From assembly GCF_000760695.4 (NCBI RefSeq), contig NZ_JHEG04000001.1, positions 6,330,204-6,394,203 on the forward strand: 64,000 bases of DNA. The letters run 5' to 3'. The notes beneath the pieces were generated by a model. The model was not told the DNA's origin. It ran no database searches and saw only the letters and a program-made list of their open reading frames with translations. This DNA is from Tolypothrix bouteillei VB521301. GTDB taxonomy: Bacteria > Cyanobacteriota > Cyanobacteriia > Cyanobacteriales > Nostocaceae. Both the position numbers and the translations under genes were made by a program. Numbering within the stretch: the first letter of the stretch is position 1; every line of letters starts with the position of its first letter. Shown piece by piece: positions 8,664 through 18,970 of this stretch.

Positions 8664-11600
8664 ATGATTGCTCTACCTGGTATCGCCATCCAAGACAAGA
8701 TATACGAAAGCTCTAATTCTCTAGTGTATCGAGGCATGAAAGACGATGGAGTAGCGATCGTCGTAAAAATGCTCAAGCAGGATTATCCCTCACCTCAAGA
8801 ACTAATCCGCTACAGACAGGAATATAGAATTACCAGTTCCCTCAACTTGGAAGGAGTTATCAAGGCATACAGCCAGCAAAACTATCAACGCACTCTGGTG
8901 ATGATTTTAGAAGATTTTGGGGGAGAGTCATTAGAGCAATGGATGCACAAGCGCCCAGATATTTTCTGCCCGATGCCTTTATCAACTTTTCTTGGTCTGG
9001 CGATCGCCCTCACCGATATTTTAGGCAAAATCCATGCTGCCAATGTCATTCATAAAGATATCAACCCTGGAAACATAGTCCTAAATCTGGATACTGGCGT
9101 TGTCAAAATTATTGATTTTGGGATTGCCACCCAATTTAACTGCACGAATCCGACTTTCAATAGCCACTATGTTATAGAAGGGACACTCGCCTACCTTTCT
9201 CCAGAGCAAACAGGGCGAATGAACCGTTTGCTCGATTACCGCACCGATTTATACTCCCTTGGTGTGACGTTCTACGAACTGCTAACCGGACATCTGCCGT
9301 TTCAAACAATGGATATGCTAGAACTAGTCCATTGTCATATTGCCAAACGACCCCCTTCACCTCATGAAATAAATACAAATATTCCCAAACCAGTGTCAGA
9401 TATTATTTTGAAACTGATGGCGAAAAATGCAGAAGATCGCTATCAGAGTGCCTGGGGAATAAAAGCAGATTTAGATATCTGTGTTCAACAATTAGAAGAA
9501 ATCGGTCAAATTTTTAGCCTTCATCTGGCGCGTCAAAATGTTTCGGGTCAGTTTCAAATTCCCCAAAAACTGTATGGGCGGAACAAGGAAGTTGCAATAT
9601 TACTGGCGGCTTTTGTTCGCGTAGCATGTCCGGAGGACAATCGTGTAGCGTGTCCAGAAAACAATCGCATTTCTTCTTTACCAAACAATTTAGAAACGAT
9701 TTCAGAAAGGGAAGCAACGGGCAATTCAAAATTCTCAGTTGAAATGATGCTTGTCTCTGGCTACGCCGGAATTGGTAAATCAGCATTAGTGCAGGAAATT
9801 TATAAACCGATTACCCAAAAACGTGGCTATTTTATCTCTGGGAAATTCGATCAATTCCAGCGCAATATACCTTACAGCGCGATCGCCGATGCTCTGCGAA
9901 AATTGGTGCAGCAAATACTGGGTGAACCAGAGAAACAAGTGCAACAATGGCGATCGTACCTGTTGACAGCATTGGGAAGTAACGGACAAATCATCATAGA
10001 TGCGATCCCAGAAGTTGAGCTAATTATTGGTAAACAACCACCTGTACCGTCCGTTGGAGCAACTGAAGCTCGAAACCGCTTTAACCGAGTCTTTGGGCAG
10101 TTTGTGCGGGTGTTTTGTACCAAGGAACATCCACTTGCGATCTTCTTAGATGATTTGCAGTGGATAGACTCAGCAACCCTGAAGTTAATTGAGTTGATGC
10201 TGCTTGATGAGCAAACCCAATATTTATTTTTGATTGGAGCCTATCGAGATAATGAAGTCAATGCAACGCATCCACTAGTATTAATGTTAGAGAGACTGCG
10301 AAAACAAGGAGCAGTGCTTAAAGAAATTATCTTAGCACCCTTAACGCTAGAGGCATTAAGCCAGTTGATTGCTGAAACATTATATCAGGATGCTGAAACT
10401 GTTCGTTCCTTAGCTGAGTTGGTACTACGTAAAACTGAGGGTAATCCTTTCTTTATCAATGAATTTTTGAGAATGCTGTATAGCGAAAATTTATTGACTT
10501 TTGATACACAACACTTAAGTTGGCAATGGGATATTGCTCAGATTCAAGCTCAAAATATCACTGATAATGTTGTGGAGTTGATGCTCCTCAAGCTGAAGAA
10601 ACTTCCAGAGGTGACACAGCAAATTCTCCGGTTAGCCGCTTGTGTTGGGGCTGAATTTGATTTGGAGACGTTATCGATTGTTTGTGAAAAAAGTCCTAAA
10701 GTGGTTTTCCAAGATTTACTAGCAGCCATACAAGTAGGACTAATTCAGCCCCTCTTAGAATTAGACGAGAACTTGCTAGTTCAAGATTATAAGTTTTTGC
10801 ACGATCGCGTGCAGCAAGCCGCCTATGCCTTAATTGATGGCTCGCAACAACAGCTTGTGCGCTTACAAATCGGTCATAATCTCCTAGAAAAAACCTTACC
10901 AGAGCGGCTAACAGACAAATTGTTTGAAATTGTCGATCATCTGAATTATGGAATTGAGCTTGTCACCGATCGAGTAGAACGAGATGAAATTGCCAAGTTA
11001 AATTTAATGGCAGCTTACAAAGCAAAGGGGGCGATCGCCTACGATGTAGCTGCAAAATATCTGGACTCAGGAAGATTATGGCTGGCAGCTTCTAGTTGGC
11101 AAACCAACTATGACCTAACTTTAGAGTTATATCTAGAAACAACAGAAGTCGCGTACTTATGTGGCGAATTTGAGCGAGTAGAAGACTGGGTAGCGATCGT
11201 TATAAAAGAAGCAAAAACTATTCTTGACAGCGTGAAAGTTTACGAAGTCAAAATTCAGACCGACATTGCACAGAGCCAGCTATTAAAAGCAATCAATACT
11301 GCACTGTCAGTTTTGCAGCAACTGGGGATCGATTTTCCCGAAACACCCAGTCAGGGAGATATTCAGCTTGAACTAGACGCGATTGCATCTATTTTGAGTG
11401 AGAAACCGATCGAGGACTTGATCCATTTGCCCCAGATGACAGAGCCGAGCCAGTTAGCAGCGATGCGAATTCTATCAAAGATAGCGATTTCTGCCTATAT
11501 TGCTGCCCCTAATTTGATGCCTTTACTGGTGTCTCAACAGGTCAAATTGTCCGTCCAGTACGGTAATGCGTTGGTATCTCCTTTTGCGTATGCCAACTTT

Positions 11601-14600
11601 GGATTAATTCTTTGTGCAATAGTCAAAGACATAGAGTCTGGCTACCAGTTTGGAAAGCTTGCTTTAGGGATGTTGTCACAGTCAAATTCTCATGGGCTTA
11701 AATCTAGGACTTTAAACATTGTAAATAACTTCATTATCCACTGGAAAGAACATGCAAGAGTCCTATTGAAGCCATTACTAGAAGGCTATCAAAGTGGGCT
11801 GGAAACTGGAGATTTAGAGTTTGCCGCTTATTGCGCTTATACTTACTGTTTTCAATCCTATGCCAATGGAAAAGAACTTGTAGAGGTTGAACGTGATATG
11901 GCAATCTATGGTAAAGCAATCCATCAAATCAAGCAAGAAACAGCACACACCTGGAATCGAATCTTTCGACAAGCTATCATCAACTTGATGGGATACTCAG
12001 TCAATCTAACTCGTCTCATTGGCACATCCTACAACGAGGAAAATGAACTGTCACAATATGAAGCAGCAAATGATGGAAGCAGTATATTTGCTGTATATTT
12101 CAACAAACTTTTTCTATGCTACCTATTTTATGAATATGCTCAAGCCGTTGAAAACGCAGTCCTAGCGGGAAGTTACTTGATCCGATTAACAGGCACAACC
12201 CTTGAGCCTTTGTACTATCTCTATGATTCTCTGGCAAGACTTGCAACTTATCTCGATAGCAGCGCTCAAGTGCAGGAGGAAATCCTGGAAATAGTTGTAA
12301 TTAGCCAGAAGAAAATGCAGCAATTGGCATATTATGCACCAATGAATTATTTGCATAAATATCAATTGGTGCAAGCGGAGATGGCACGAGTTTTGGGCCA
12401 GTTACTTGAGGCAGAAGAGTTCTACGAACAAGCAATTGTTGGTGCAAGAGACAACGAGTATCTGCAAGAAGAAGCATTAGCATACGAGTTAGCTGCGAAA
12501 TTTTACCTGTCTCGTGGTCGGGAAAAGTTTGGACAAACCTACATGAAAGAAGCTCATTACTGCTACCAACGCTGGGGAGCGACGGCGAAGGTGGAAGATT
12601 TAGAAAATCGTTATCCGCAACTATTTCCTCAATTGTCTGGTGGGGCTTACACGCCAATCGACACAACTTCTAGAAGCACTTCTAACACCTCACCTGTCGC
12701 TTTCGATTTAGTAACGGCGATCAAAGCATCTCAAGCAATTTCAAGTGAAATTGAACTCGATCGATTGCTTTGTTGCTTAATGAAGATATTAATCGAAAAT
12801 GCTGGCGCACAAACAGGTTTTCTAATTTTAGAAAACTCAGGAAAATGGGTGATTGAAGCCTCTGGTGAACTCATAGAGGGTGAGAATGTTTATGCTACAC
12901 AATTACTGCAATCTATCCCAACTGCAAATCATCTACCTGAATCAATTATTAATTATGTTATTCGCACTCATGAATGTGTCATTTTAAATGATGCTACCCG
13001 TGAAGGTAATTTTATTCATGAATCATATATTCAAGACAATCAAATTCCATCAATCTTATGTTTGCCTCTGCTGAATCAAGGTAAGCTAGTGGGCGTGTTG
13101 TATCTAGAAAATAAATTAGCGGTTGGAGCATTTACACCAGAGCGATCGCAAATTTTGCATCTACTCTCCACACAGGCAGCCATTGCGATCGAAAATGCCA
13201 AACTCTACTCACAGCTACGCACTAGCCAAAGCCAGATGGCTCAATTTCTAGAAGCAATTCCAGTGGGTGTTGCCGTCGTGGATACAGCAGGTCGCCCTTA
13301 CTTCGTCAACCAACGGGCAACTCAGCTAACAGGCAAAGGGGTTGTGTGTTCTGTGACAGCCGATCAACTCGCCCAAACGTATCAAATTTATCTGGCGGGA
13401 ACCGATCGACCTTATCCCACTGAAAAACTGCCAGCAGTCTTAGGTTTGCATGGCGAACGCAGCAGAATTGACGATATGGAGATTCAGCAAAACGGCAAAA
13501 CGATTCCAATTGAAGTGTGGGGAACACCAGTTTTTGACGAACAGGGCAATGTGATTTATGCGATCGTAGCCTTTCAAGATATCACAGAGCGCAAACAAAC
13601 AGAGCAATTGGTAGCTGATTACAACCGCACCTTAGAGCAACAAGTAATTGAACGAACTTTGCTTCTTTCTCAGGAGATTGAAGAGCGCCAACGAGTGGAA
13701 ATTGCTTTGCGACATAGTGAAGAGCAATACAGGCTGACAATGGACTTCACCCACATTGGCAGTTGGAGCTGGAATATCATTGAAAATACAACAGATTGGA
13801 ACGATAACCACGCTCGATTGCTGGGGTTAGTACCAGGTGAAGTTGAGAGTAGAACTCAAGCATGGCGCGATCGCGTTCATCCAGAAGACATTCATCGGGT
13901 TGAGCAAGTTGTTGAAGCATCTCTAGCAACCCATACCGATTGTGAAGTAGAATATCGAGTCATCCACCCAGATGGTAGTATTCACTGGTTGATTAGCAGA
14001 GGCCGAGGCATTTATAACTCAGCCGGACAACCTGTGCGAATGTTGGGTGTGATTCTTGATATTAGCGAACTGCACAACGCAGCACTGCGTGAACGCAAAC
14101 TTGCCGAAGCCACGTCAATTCTGGAAGAACGCAACCGTATGGCGCGAGAAATCCACGACACTCTAGCACAAGCTTTTACTGGCATTCTACTGAATGTTGG
14201 AGCAGCGACACAAGTGCTAACAGATGATTTGGAAGCGACACAGGCACATCTTGAAATGGTGGAGGATCTGGCACAAACTGGGCTTGCCGAAGCACGTCGT
14301 TCTGTAGCAGCACTCCGCCCCCATCTCTTGGAATATGGCAACTTGCATAGCGCCTTATATCGTCTGGTGGCTCAGATGAGAGCTGTTGCCGATACATCTC
14401 TTATTTACGAAATTAAAGGCACAGCCTATCCAATGCCTGCCGAGGTTGAGAATAATTTACTACGGATTGGACAGGAAGCATTAACCAATGCCGTAAAATA
14501 CGCTCATGCTTGCGAAGTTCGGGTTGAGTTAGTATATGAAAATACACAATGTATCTTGCGCGTTAAAGACAATGGACGGGGCTTCGGGGTTGGTAGTATT

Positions 14601-14726
14601 CCAAGAGTTGGCGGATTTGGATTGCTGGGAATGAGCGAGCGTGCAGAAAATATTGGAGCGCAACTGAGGATTGTGAGCCAACCTGGACAAGGAACAGAAA
14701 TTGTTGTCATTGTAAATCGAGAGTGA
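8664..14726 (+). CDS. Ser/Thr kinase - AAA ATPase - GAF/PAS - histidine kinase hybrid, 2020 aa
   Basis: Giant multi-domain signalling protein of a type common in Nostocales. Order seen: Ser/Thr kinase (about 8-275; Lys35, HKD 130-132 in place of HRD, DFG 151-153, SPEQ at 179-182); AAA/STAND-type ATPase with Walker A GYAGIGKS at 366-373 and a LDDLQW Walker B; a long helical TPR-like region (about 700-1330); GAF (about 1365-1512); two PAS domains (about 1524-1642 and 1689-1800); and a HisKA_3 segment MAREIHDTLAQ with phospho-acceptor His1831. A HATPase follows (N box near 1929, DNGRGFG near 1966, GGFGLLGM). The HisKA_3 type normally pairs with a NarL/LuxR response regulator, and a decayed tail of one follows directly. 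Residues ~317-334 are encoded by a dispersed repeat. A purine-rich AGAGAAG precedes the ATG. Confidence 0.92.
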   Translation: MIALPGIAIQDKIYESSNSLVYRGMKDDGVAIVVKMLKQDYPSPQELIRYRQEYRITSSLNLEGVIKAYSQQNYQRTLVMILEDFGGESLEQWMHKRPDIFCPMPLSTFLGLAIALTDILGKIHAANVIHKDINPGNIVLNLDTGVVKIIDFGIATQFNCTNPTFNSHYVIEGTLAYLSPEQTGRMNRLLDYRTDLYSLGVTFYELLTGHLPFQTMDMLELVHCHIAKRPPSPHEINTNIPKPVSDIILKLMAKNAEDRYQSAWGIKADLDICVQQLEEIGQIFSLHLARQNVSGQFQIPQKLYGRNKEVAILLAAFVRVACPEDNRVACPENNRISSLPNNLETISEREATGNSKFSVEMMLVSGYAGIGKSALVQEIYKPITQKRGYFISGKFDQFQRNIPYSAIADALRKLVQQILGEPEKQVQQWRSYLLTALGSNGQIIIDAIPEVELIIGKQPPVPSVGATEARNRFNRVFGQFVRVFCTKEHPLAIFLDDLQWIDSATLKLIELMLLDEQTQYLFLIGAYRDNEVNATHPLVLMLERLRKQGAVLKEIILAPLTLEALSQLIAETLYQDAETVRSLAELVLRKTEGNPFFINEFLRMLYSENLLTFDTQHLSWQWDIAQIQAQNITDNVVELMLLKLKKLPEVTQQILRLAACVGAEFDLETLSIVCEKSPKVVFQDLLAAIQVGLIQPLLELDENLLVQDYKFLHDRVQQAAYALIDGSQQQLVRLQIGHNLLEKTLPERLTDKLFEIVDHLNYGIELVTDRVERDEIAKLNLMAAYKAKGAIAYDVAAKYLDSGRLWLAASSWQTNYDLTLELYLETTEVAYLCGEFERVEDWVAIVIKEAKTILDSVKVYEVKIQTDIAQSQLLKAINTALSVLQQLGIDFPETPSQGDIQLELDAIASILSEKPIEDLIHLPQMTEPSQLAAMRILSKIAISAYIAAPNLMPLLVSQQVKLSVQYGNALVSPFAYANFGLILCAIVKDIESGYQFGKLALGMLSQSNSHGLKSRTLNIVNNFIIHWKEHARVLLKPLLEGYQSGLETGDLEFAAYCAYTYCFQSYANGKELVEVERDMAIYGKAIHQIKQETAHTWNRIFRQAIINLMGYSVNLTRLIGTSYNEENELSQYEAANDGSSIFAVYFNKLFLCYLFYEYAQAVENAVLAGSYLIRLTGTTLEPLYYLYDSLARLATYLDSSAQVQEEILEIVVISQKKMQQLAYYAPMNYLHKYQLVQAEMARVLGQLLEAEEFYEQAIVGARDNEYLQEEALAYELAAKFYLSRGREKFGQTYMKEAHYCYQRWGATAKVEDLENRYPQLFPQLSGGAYTPIDTTSRSTSNTSPVAFDLVTAIKASQAISSEIELDRLLCCLMKILIENAGAQTGFLILENSGKWVIEASGELIEGENVYATQLLQSIPTANHLPESIINYVIRTHECVILNDATREGNFIHESYIQDNQIPSILCLPLLNQGKLVGVLYLENKLAVGAFTPERSQILHLLSTQAAIAIENAKLYSQLRTSQSQMAQFLEAIPVGVAVVDTAGRPYFVNQRATQLTGKGVVCSVTADQLAQTYQIYLAGTDRPYPTEKLPAVLGLHGERSRIDDMEIQQNGKTIPIEVWGTPVFDEQGNVIYAIVAFQDITERKQTEQLVADYNRTLEQQVIERTLLLSQEIEERQRVEIALRHSEEQYRLTMDFTHIGSWSWNIIENTTDWNDNHARLLGLVPGEVESRTQAWRDRVHPEDIHRVEQVVEASLATHTDCEVEYRVIHPDGSIHWLISRGRGIYNSAGQPVRMLGVILDISELHNAALRERKLAEATSILEERNRMAREIHDTLAQAFTGILLNVGAATQVLTDDLEATQAHLEMVEDLAQTGLAEARRSVAALRPHLLEYGNLHSALYRLVAQMRAVADTSLIYEIKGTAYPMPAEVENNLLRIGQEALTNAVKYAHACEVRVELVYENTQCILRVKDNGRGFGVGSIPRVGGFGLLGMSERAENIGAQLRIVSQPGQGTEIVVIVNRE

Positions 14727-14741
14727 AAATATCAAGAATGC

Positions 14742-14846
14742 ACTGGTTACAAACGCAACGTAAATCGAATTTTAAGTAAATAGGGAGTAAACGATCGCAC
14801 TCAAGCTGTGATTATTGCTGTTAAACAAGGGATTATCAATTTGTAA
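14742..14846 (+). pseudogene. Remnant of a NarL/LuxR-type response regulator C-terminus
   Basis: In one frame after the kinase gene the sequence reads NVNRILSK, a TAG stop at 14781, then GVNDRTQAVIIAVKQGIINL and TAA at 14844. This is the end of the GerE/LuxR helix-turn-helix of NarL-type regulators (recognition helix followed by DRTQAV-x-A-x-x-x-G). Everything upstream, including the receiver domain, is lost and the frame carries the internal stop, so this is a relic. Its position right after a HisKA_3 kinase suggests it was the cognate regulator. Confidence 0.65.
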
Positions 14847-15228
14847 GTAAGTTTTACTAAAGTTGGACTCCAAATTCCAACTTTAGTTAGAGCCAACCAT
14901 CCATCTTGAAATCGACTTATTTATCAATCGCTCAATTGAGCAAAAGTTTGAACTTTTAGCGGACGACAAATCAGAGTCAATTGCATATATTAGCTATATA
15001 CAACCACTAATTACAGCAGATTCGGAGTTAATGAGGTACAGTACCTAATTCAAATTCCGACGTTTAAAAGCGACTCTGCAATTGTTGTACCTCACATACC
15101 TCAAAAGTGCTGTATGTAATATGTTTAGATTGAGATTCCAAAACCACATTACTGCCTTTCTAGTCGCCTTCTAATTTTCTTCTGAATGACTTAGACCTTT
15201 CCAAAAACTAGTTTTTAGCTCAGTTAGT
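14847..15228. other. Non-coding stretch, no gene recognised
   Basis: About 380 AT-rich bases with stops in all frames. I see no promoter or terminator that I could defend. It lies between two gene relics and is probably decayed coding DNA. Confidence 0.4.
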
Positions 15229-15348
15229 AATCAAAGGGGAGTAGAAGCGGCACCAGGTTTGTTTGTGAATGGAATACGTTATATCAATCGCTGGAACCAG
15301 GAGCAGATTATCGCAGCTATTTTTCAAAGCCACAAATTAAGTAAATAA
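15229..15348 (+). pseudogene. Relic of a DsbA/thioredoxin-like protein C-terminus
   Basis: An open frame without a usable start reads GVEAAPGLFVNGIRYINRWN, then a helix, and ends HKLSK stop. This is the cis-proline end of DsbA-like thioredoxin domains (G-V-x-x-x-P-x-x-F-V-N-G-x-R-Y). Such domains occur alone or fused to NhaA-type antiporters in cyanobacteria. The CxxC half is absent. Confidence 0.5.
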
Positions 15349-15373
15349 CGATCGCCAAATGTTTTGTTCCCGT

Positions 15374-15482
15374 GGTAACGCCTGATAACATTGCCAAAGC
15401 TGTTATCTTTCTTGCATCAGATGGCGGTAACTTTGTAAACGATATCTCGCTATTTGTCGATAGCGAGATGGCACAGATTTGA
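15374..15482 (+). pseudogene. Relic of an SDR oxidoreductase C-terminus
   Basis: The frame reads PDNIAKAVIFLASDGGNFVN, then I-x-L-F-V-D-x-x-M-A-Q-I and a stop at 15480. This is the usual C-terminal signature of SDR dehydrogenases (EDIAxAVxFLASDxSxFVNGxELFVDGGMAQI). The N-terminal Rossmann half and active site are gone. It follows the DsbA relic by only 25 bases. Confidence 0.65.
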
Positions 15483-15660
15483 ACTTCACCTCTATACATT
15501 TAACAAATTATGGAGACTGTTAATCTGTTTTTAGACCCGATCGGCGCGATTTTAAAGACAAGATCGAGCCGGACTATTTCTACGAAGGGAAGTAGAGACC
15601 CCGCGCTGGTGCCAGCGACTCGTTGTTGATTCTAAAACTTATTAAAAAAGGAACAATCTA

Positions 15661-16110
15661 ATGACACAATCTTTCTGGTTATTCGGTTCTTGCATGCGTA
15701 TTCTTGCAGATGCTGCAACTACCGCAGGTCAGTACGACCTGGTTGAAGAATATATCCTTCCTGGCTCACAAACACCTCCCCATCTCCACACGCGCTATTC
15801 TCAACAAATGTACGTGTTAGAAGGAGAAGTCACGGTCTGGGCGGGTGATAAAAAGGTCGTGCTGAGTGCGGGTGAAAATCTCCTAATTCCAATTGGCACA
15901 CCTCATATGGTTGCTGTCTTCGGCACTAAACCAGCTCGCAATTTAGTGATCAATGCACCAAGCGGTCCTGCTCGGTTGATTGAAGCAGTAGGTACGCAAA
16001 ATGAAACGGAAACCCCAGATATGGAGTTACTTTTGAAAATTTCCGCCGAGCTTGGTGACGAAATTCTGGGTTCCCCCGGAGCCTTACCCTTCGCTGTTAA
16101 AGAAGCATAG
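15661..16110 (+). CDS. Cupin-domain protein, 149 aa
   Basis: Single-domain cupin. Motif 1 is present as P-H-L-H-T-R-Y-S-Q-Q-M-Y-V-L-E-G-E (His41, His43, with Gln near position 48 where Glu is usual), and motif 2 as I-P-I-G-T-P-H-M-V (His82). A metal site with three His and one Gln is therefore possible, as in quercetinase-like cupins; the reaction is unknown. AAAGGA lies eight bases before the ATG. The GMC oxidoreductase pseudogene begins 35 bases later with its own strong site, so the two probably formed an operon. Confidence 0.85.
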   Translation: MTQSFWLFGSCMRILADAATTAGQYDLVEEYILPGSQTPPHLHTRYSQQMYVLEGEVTVWAGDKKVVLSAGENLLIPIGTPHMVAVFGTKPARNLVINAPSGPARLIEAVGTQNETETPDMELLLKISAELGDEILGSPGALPFAVKEA

Positions 16111-16145
16111 CTAATTCATTGCAGACAACGTAAAGGAGAATTAGC

Positions 16146-16713
<568 letters not shown>

Positions 16714-16959
16714 CAAACTCTTCTTACAAAGAAAGGCAGCCTTGCTGGAGGCAGCTATGCTGAAGGGATTCTGTCTCCTGTCCTCTGAAATAAAAATGCG
16801 CGTTGTGGGAGTAGCGCCCACTAAAAAAAAGATGTTTTTCCAAGATGCGTAGCACGAGGAAAAACGGCGTCCTTGTTTCAATCCCCTGTCTTGAGGCAGG
16901 GGTCCTTCTGCCCTCTGCCCTCGTACTTCTGCCTTCTGAACAGGATGTAACTGAATTTT

Positions 16960-17628
16960 ATGAAATTAGCAACTCCTTTGCTTGCGCTCGCTTTTACTGG
17001 CAACTTAATTCTCGCCGCTTGTTCAAATGCCCTTAGGACCTCATCTGTCGGCTATCAATCTGCCTCACCCTCGCAAGATGTGGTACAAAGCCCAATAGGC
17101 AATATGGATCGGGGTTCTATGAATATGAACCTGGGGCCCAAAGATGCAAATTTCGATTTGCGGTTCATTGATGGCATGACTCCCCATCATCAAGGAGCGG
17201 TGACAATGGCGCAAGAGGCTTTACAGAAGTCACAGCGACCAGAAATCAAGCAGCTAGCTCAAGCTATCATCAATGCTCAGGAAAAAGAAATTGCTCAGAT
17301 GAAAGCATGGCGGACAGCTTGGTATCCGACTGCTAGTGCAAAACCTGTGATGTATGACGCTCAGATGAAAATGGACATGCCTATGACGGATTCTATGCGT
17401 TCTAGCATGATGATGAATGGCAATTTGGGAGCCGCAGATGATCGGTTTGATTTGCGCTTCCTCAACGCCATGCTGCCTCATCATCAAAGCGCACTGACGA
17501 TGGCGAAAGAAGCTTTGGAGAAGAGCGATCGCCCTGAAACCAAAAAGCTGGCTCAAGATATTATCAATAGCCAGCAGCAAGAAATTTCTCACATGCAGCA
17601 GTGGAGAAAAGCATGGTATGGACAATAA
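16960..17628 (+). CDS. DUF305 lipoprotein with two DUF305 domains, 222 aa
   Basis: Exported protein: a hydrophobic signal ending in the lipobox L-A-A-C (Cys21). Two copies of a DUF305 unit follow, at about residues 60-110 and 155-215; each has F-D-L-R-F-[IL]-x-x-M-x-P-H-H-Q, a helix A-x-[EK]-A-L-[EQ]-K-S, and an M-x-x-W-R-x-A-W-Y end. The region between is Met-rich (MKMDMPMTDSM). Met- and His-rich DUF305 proteins in cyanobacteria include periplasmic copper-binding proteins of CopM type, so metal binding in the periplasm is a reasonable inference. Confidence 0.85.
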   Translation: MKLATPLLALAFTGNLILAACSNALRTSSVGYQSASPSQDVVQSPIGNMDRGSMNMNLGPKDANFDLRFIDGMTPHHQGAVTMAQEALQKSQRPEIKQLAQAIINAQEKEIAQMKAWRTAWYPTASAKPVMYDAQMKMDMPMTDSMRSSMMMNGNLGAADDRFDLRFLNAMLPHHQSALTMAKEALEKSDRPETKKLAQDIINSQQQEISHMQQWRKAWYGQ

Positions 17629-17715
17629 TTTAGCAAAGGTACAGAGATGAGACGGCGGTCTACAGCCGTTAAGGGGGCAGAGAAAATTGATTTTCACAGA
17701 TATCTGACAAAAACC

Positions 17716-18744
17716 ATGAAAGCAATTGCAGTTGATTACACTCGTCCTAACCATACACCAGAATGCTTTGCTGAAATTACGATTGAACAACCCACCATTG
17801 GGGCAAAAGATTTGCTAGTGCGCGTACAGGCAATATCAGTCAACCCAGTCGATTACAAAGTTCGTTCATCTATTCAAGACAAACAATCTACACCCCGAAT
17901 TTTAGGATGGGATGCGGCTGGAGTGGTAGAACAGGTCGGGTTACAAGTCAGCTTGTTCAAGCCGGGAGACGAGGTATATTACGCAGGCAGTATTACCCGT
18001 CCTGGAAGTAACAGTGAGCTTCATGCTGTCGATGAACGAATTGTCGGTAGAAAACCTGCTTACCTTTCGTTTGAACAAGCGGCGGCACTACCATTGACTA
18101 CCATTACAGCTTGGGAAGCGTTGTTTGAGCGAATGGCGATCGCCCCACAAACGTCAGCCAGTAAACGTGATAAACACATTCTGATTATTGGTGGTGCAGG
18201 TGGTGTCGGATCAATCGCCATCCAATTGGCAAAACAGGTTGCTGGACTAACGGTCATTGCAACAGCATCCCGACCTGAAACATTTGAGTGGTGTCTCAAC
18301 ATGGGAGCGGATTACACCATCAACCACCATCAACCATTCAAGACAGAACTTAAGAAGATTGGTATTCAGGAAGTAGATTATATTCTCTGTTTGAATGACA
18401 CAGAGCAACATTTGGTAAATATGGCAGAGACGATTAAACCGCAAGGGAAAATCTGCTCGATCGTGGAAACAGAACATCCCCTCGACATGAATTTACTCAA
18501 GAACAAAAGTGTAACGTTTGCATGGGAGTTTATGTTTACGCGCTCTATGTATGAAACTGATGACATACAAGCTCAACATGAAATATTGAATAAAGTTTCT
18601 ACATTAATAGATCAACAAGTAATTCAAAGTACAATGACCGAGCATTTGGGAGCTTTAAACCCAGAGAATCTCGCCAAAGCCCATACTCAACTGGAATCTG
18701 GGCGAACGATTGGCAAATTGGTTTTGTCCGGATTTGCCCAATAG
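17716..18744 (+). CDS. Zinc-type alcohol dehydrogenase-like (MDR) protein, 342 aa
   Basis: Medium-chain dehydrogenase/reductase of the quinone-oxidoreductase-like group. Seen: an N-terminal GroES-like domain with V-R-V-Q-A-I-S-V-N-P-V-D-Y-K-V-R and GWDAAGVV, then a Rossmann loop GGAGGVGSIAIQLAK, and a C-terminal GRTIGKLVLS. The cysteines that bind zinc in classical ADHs are absent, so the enzyme is probably NADPH-dependent and zinc-free. I use ATG 17716 (MKAIAVDYTRP), the normal family start; an in-frame ATG at 17647 would add 23 unconserved residues. The gene is 87 bases after the DUF305 gene. Confidence 0.85.
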   Translation: MKAIAVDYTRPNHTPECFAEITIEQPTIGAKDLLVRVQAISVNPVDYKVRSSIQDKQSTPRILGWDAAGVVEQVGLQVSLFKPGDEVYYAGSITRPGSNSELHAVDERIVGRKPAYLSFEQAAALPLTTITAWEALFERMAIAPQTSASKRDKHILIIGGAGGVGSIAIQLAKQVAGLTVIATASRPETFEWCLNMGADYTINHHQPFKTELKKIGIQEVDYILCLNDTEQHLVNMAETIKPQGKICSIVETEHPLDMNLLKNKSVTFAWEFMFTRSMYETDDIQAQHEILNKVSTLIDQQVIQSTMTEHLGALNPENLAKAHTQLESGRTIGKLVLSGFAQ

Positions 18745-18970
18745 CGTGGATAACTTTTTCAAACTCAATTTTACCAAGTTTAGAGTTAACTAGTGAAGAA
18801 GAAACTGCGCTTTTACTGCCATCAATTAGACTCATGCCAATCAAATCGTGTTTGATACAACAACGGAATCATATGAGGAAGCACTTAGCCATGCAATGCA
18901 GCTAACAAAGTTTGATTCGATTTCAATGTGCTGGAATTAATTGTCACCTTACAACAAGGAGCAAAGTACT

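Noticed and set aside
18599..18940. 81-codon minus frame and a short plus-strand frame ending about 18939
   Set aside because: No recognisable product; the minus frame overlaps the end of the alcohol dehydrogenase-like gene.
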